From positions 1-6,591 of the forward strand of contig JAPLYA010000078.1 of assembly GCA_026395775.1 (NCBI GenBank): a DNA stretch of 6,591 bases, given 5' to 3'. Source of the stretch: Candidatus Pacearchaeota archaeon (lineage in GTDB: Archaea; Nanobdellota; Nanobdellia; Pacearchaeales; GW2011-AR1). Below are positions 5,641 to 6,591 of the stretch, in pieces. The position numbers and the translations under genes are program-made. The notes beneath the pieces are model-generated. The model was not told where the DNA came from. It did not search any database and was given only the letters and a program-made list of their open reading frames with translations. Numbering within the stretch: position 1 is the stretch's first letter; the number at the start of each line of letters is the position of its first letter.

Positions 5641-5673
5641 AAAATGTATAAATAATGTATTTTTTGTATATAC
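5641..5673 (+). repeat. Phased TGTAT repeats in the divergent spacer
   Basis: AAAATGTATA at 5641-5650 repeats the 10-mer at 5601-5610 exactly. Further copies are AATGTAT (TGTAT at 5656) and TGTATATAC at 5665-5673, which repeats 5605-5613. TGTAT therefore starts at 5605, 5645, 5656 and 5665, offsets of 40, 11 and 9 bases: close to whole helical turns, so on one face of the DNA. Confidence 0.45.
5664..5672 (+). promoter_or_regulatory. Possible TATA box of the small-protein/lipoprotein pair
   Basis: TTGTATATA is centred about 19 bases before the ATG at 5687 and 25 before the in-frame ATG at 5693. If the leaderless rule of the neighbouring genes holds, 5693 would be the real start. TATA-like alternatives are TTTATATA at 5624-5631 and GTATAAATA at 5646-5654. 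It overlaps the last TGTAT repeat, so a bound regulator could block TBP. Confidence 0.35.
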
Positions 5674-5686
5674 TTCAGAGTAGTGA

Positions 5687-5929
5687 ATGAAGATGACAAG
5701 AGTAAAAGAACACAGAGTAATACTGCAAAATGCAAATCCTTACAATTTGGAGGACATAGCGGTAGTTCTCGAAGAAGATATAGGTAAATCCAACTTAAAG
5801 ATAGTGGACACTGAAATTCTATTAGATGTAACTCAAGGAAGCCAAGGGTCAGGACAGAGATATTGCGTTGTTAATGTAAAGTATAGACAAGCGAGAGAGA
5901 AAGTTAGAGGGGGGAAAGATGAGAAATAA
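5687..5929 (+). CDS. 80-residue protein upstream of the lipoprotein gene, not recognised
   Basis: This short soluble-looking protein has no signal peptide or membrane span. Its apparent order is a beta strand (HRVILQN, 9-15), a helix (about 20-33), then two strands (LKIVDTEILLDV and RYCVVNVKYRQ) separated by a G/S/Q-rich turn, and a highly charged C-terminal tail. This beta-alpha-beta-beta order resembles many small alpha-beta proteins and is not diagnostic. The single Cys lies in the last strand. The gene overlaps the downstream lipoprotein gene by 11 bases, so the two are almost certainly co-transcribed. A second in-frame ATG at 5693 could be the true start (78 residues). No function is proposed. 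Confidence 0.7.
   Translation: MKMTRVKEHRVILQNANPYNLEDIAVVLEEDIGKSNLKIVDTEILLDVTQGSQGSGQRYCVVNVKYRQAREKVRGGKDEK
5907..5914 (+). promoter_or_regulatory. Ribosome binding site of the lipoprotein gene
   Basis: GAGGGGGG ends 4 bases before the ATG at 5919, with its GAGG core 8 bases before it. It is the most conspicuous purine-rich Shine-Dalgarno-like site in the window and supports that start within the tail of the previous gene. Confidence 0.5.
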
Positions 5930-6591
5930 ATTAGGAAAATTCTTGGCAGGCGGGTTGGCTGCAATAGCAAGCATACTTCCATCATGCAACATGCCAATTT
6001 CTGATGAAAAGCCAAAAATAAGCGCATATGCTTCTTCTACTCTGAAATCAGAGTATGTTAGTGGAGCAGGTTCAAGACTTAGCAAAGGGCCTGTTGTTCA
6101 GAATTATGCAGAAGTCGGTTTTGAAAATGTATTTCAAACAAAAGATAAGATTTCAGCATGGTACTGGGATAATCATGATTTAACAGCAAAACAGGGTCCA
6201 AGAGGCATAAAATCAAATGAGATTGATGTTGGATTAACCTATGGTTTTCCGCTTTCAAAAAAAATTAGTGCAAGATTTAGTCCTGCTATTTTCTTTTATC
6301 CAGAGGGATTTTTTGGAGCTCATCCTGATAAATGTTTGTCAGCAGGATTGCACTATTCTGACAAGATTGAAGCAGATTTGAACATAGATTACATGCTGCC
6401 AAATCATGAAGCCCAAGCTTCGTCAAGAGTAATAGCAAAAGTTGCAAAATCTTTCCCACTTGGAAAATTAGGCAAATGGGGGTTATCTTTAACTCCGAGT
6501 GTCAAAGCAGCATATCTAATAGACTGGTATGGTGCAAAAGGCTTGGGGCATGTAACTCCAGGAATATCACTAGGTGCAAAAAAAGGAAATA
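5919..6591 (+). CDS. Putative lipoprotein with beta-barrel-like pattern, partial at the window edge
   Basis: The frame is open from ATG 5919 to the end of the window (224 complete codons, no stop). The N-terminus is a typical export signal: basic RNKLGK, hydrophobic FLAGGLAAIASIL, then LPSC with Cys23 as the likely lipid-anchored residue (Pro at -2 is unusual for a lipobox). The mature part is a series of probable beta strands with alternating hydrophobic and polar residues, many aromatics and short turns: about 36-45, 59-70, 76-86, 100-111, 115-127, 138-147, 149-158, 168-180, 186-200 and 211-219. Strand pairs such as EIDVGLTYGFPL then KISARFSPAIFFY look like the hairpins of bacterial outer-membrane porin-like proteins. 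A member of such a family is my inference; a soluble or cell-surface beta-rich protein is the alternative. The gene overlaps the 80-residue gene, so the two form an operon. Confidence 0.75.
   Translation, partial: MRNKLGKFLAGGLAAIASILPSCNMPISDEKPKISAYASSTLKSEYVSGAGSRLSKGPVVQNYAEVGFENVFQTKDKISAWYWDNHDLTAKQGPRGIKSNEIDVGLTYGFPLSKKISARFSPAIFFYPEGFFGAHPDKCLSAGLHYSDKIEADLNIDYMLPNHEAQASSRVIAKVAKSFPLGKLGKWGLSLTPSVKAAYLIDWYGAKGLGHVTPGISLGAKKGN

Noticed and set aside
5601..5673. TGTATA repeats as a CRISPR array or replication origin iterons
   Set aside because: The repeats are only 5-10 bases, without uniform spacers, and no Cas or initiator gene is present; a promoter-operator reading fits better.
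5687..5929. Relationship of the 80-residue protein to small Cse60-type proteins
   Set aside because: Only the order of secondary structure is similar; no diagnostic residues are shared, so no name was assigned.

Overview
The window looks like an AT-rich stretch of an archaeal genome, most probably a small-genome DPANN-type archaeon (Woesearchaeota/Pacearchaeota-like). The case rests on adjacent genes for the small and large subunits of the archaeal/eukaryotic clamp loader RFC, a very basic mini-ORF matching ribosomal protein eL41, an archaeal AbrB-PhoU regulator, and TATA boxes centred about 25 bases upstream of start codons (leaderless mRNAs). The phylum is an inference; the domain Archaea is well supported.

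Region 1 (1-2710, information processing). A eL41-like ORF, whose 5' end may lie outside the window, is followed by about 225 bases without a gene that contain a stem-loop and repeated TTGGTAAT motifs. A compact plus-strand cluster follows: rfcS (364-1326), an unrecognised 69-residue five-cysteine protein (1329-1538) and rfcL (1548-2711). The gaps are 2 and 9 bases, so the small protein is probably co-transcribed with, and perhaps linked to, the clamp loader. RFC-L is short and lacks a C-terminal PCNA-binding (PIP) tail.

Region 2 (2712-4656, signalling). A 192-base spacer ends in a clear TATA box and a perfect 10-bp inverted repeat that runs into the start codon of a 62-residue AbrB-like protein (2904-3092). 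That gene overlaps a 525-residue Ser/Thr protein kinase with a single membrane segment and a C-terminal, probably extracytoplasmic, domain of about 200 residues (3079-4656).

Region 3 (4653-6591, regulation and surface). An AbrB-PhoU regulator on the minus strand (4653-5564) converges on the kinase gene, the two overlapping at their stop codons. It diverges, across a 122-base spacer, from a second plus-strand pair. The spacer carries a 16-bp perfect palindrome and helically phased TGTAT repeats. The pair is an unrecognised 80-residue protein (5687-5929) overlapping a probable lipoprotein (5919 to the window edge) whose mature part reads like a chain of beta strands, as in bacterial outer-membrane beta-barrel proteins.

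Reading across regions 2 and 3, two AbrB-fold proteins, a transmembrane kinase and a secreted beta-rich lipoprotein are clustered with two conspicuous operator-like sites. A surface-sensing and surface-remodelling locus is an attractive but unproven interpretation.
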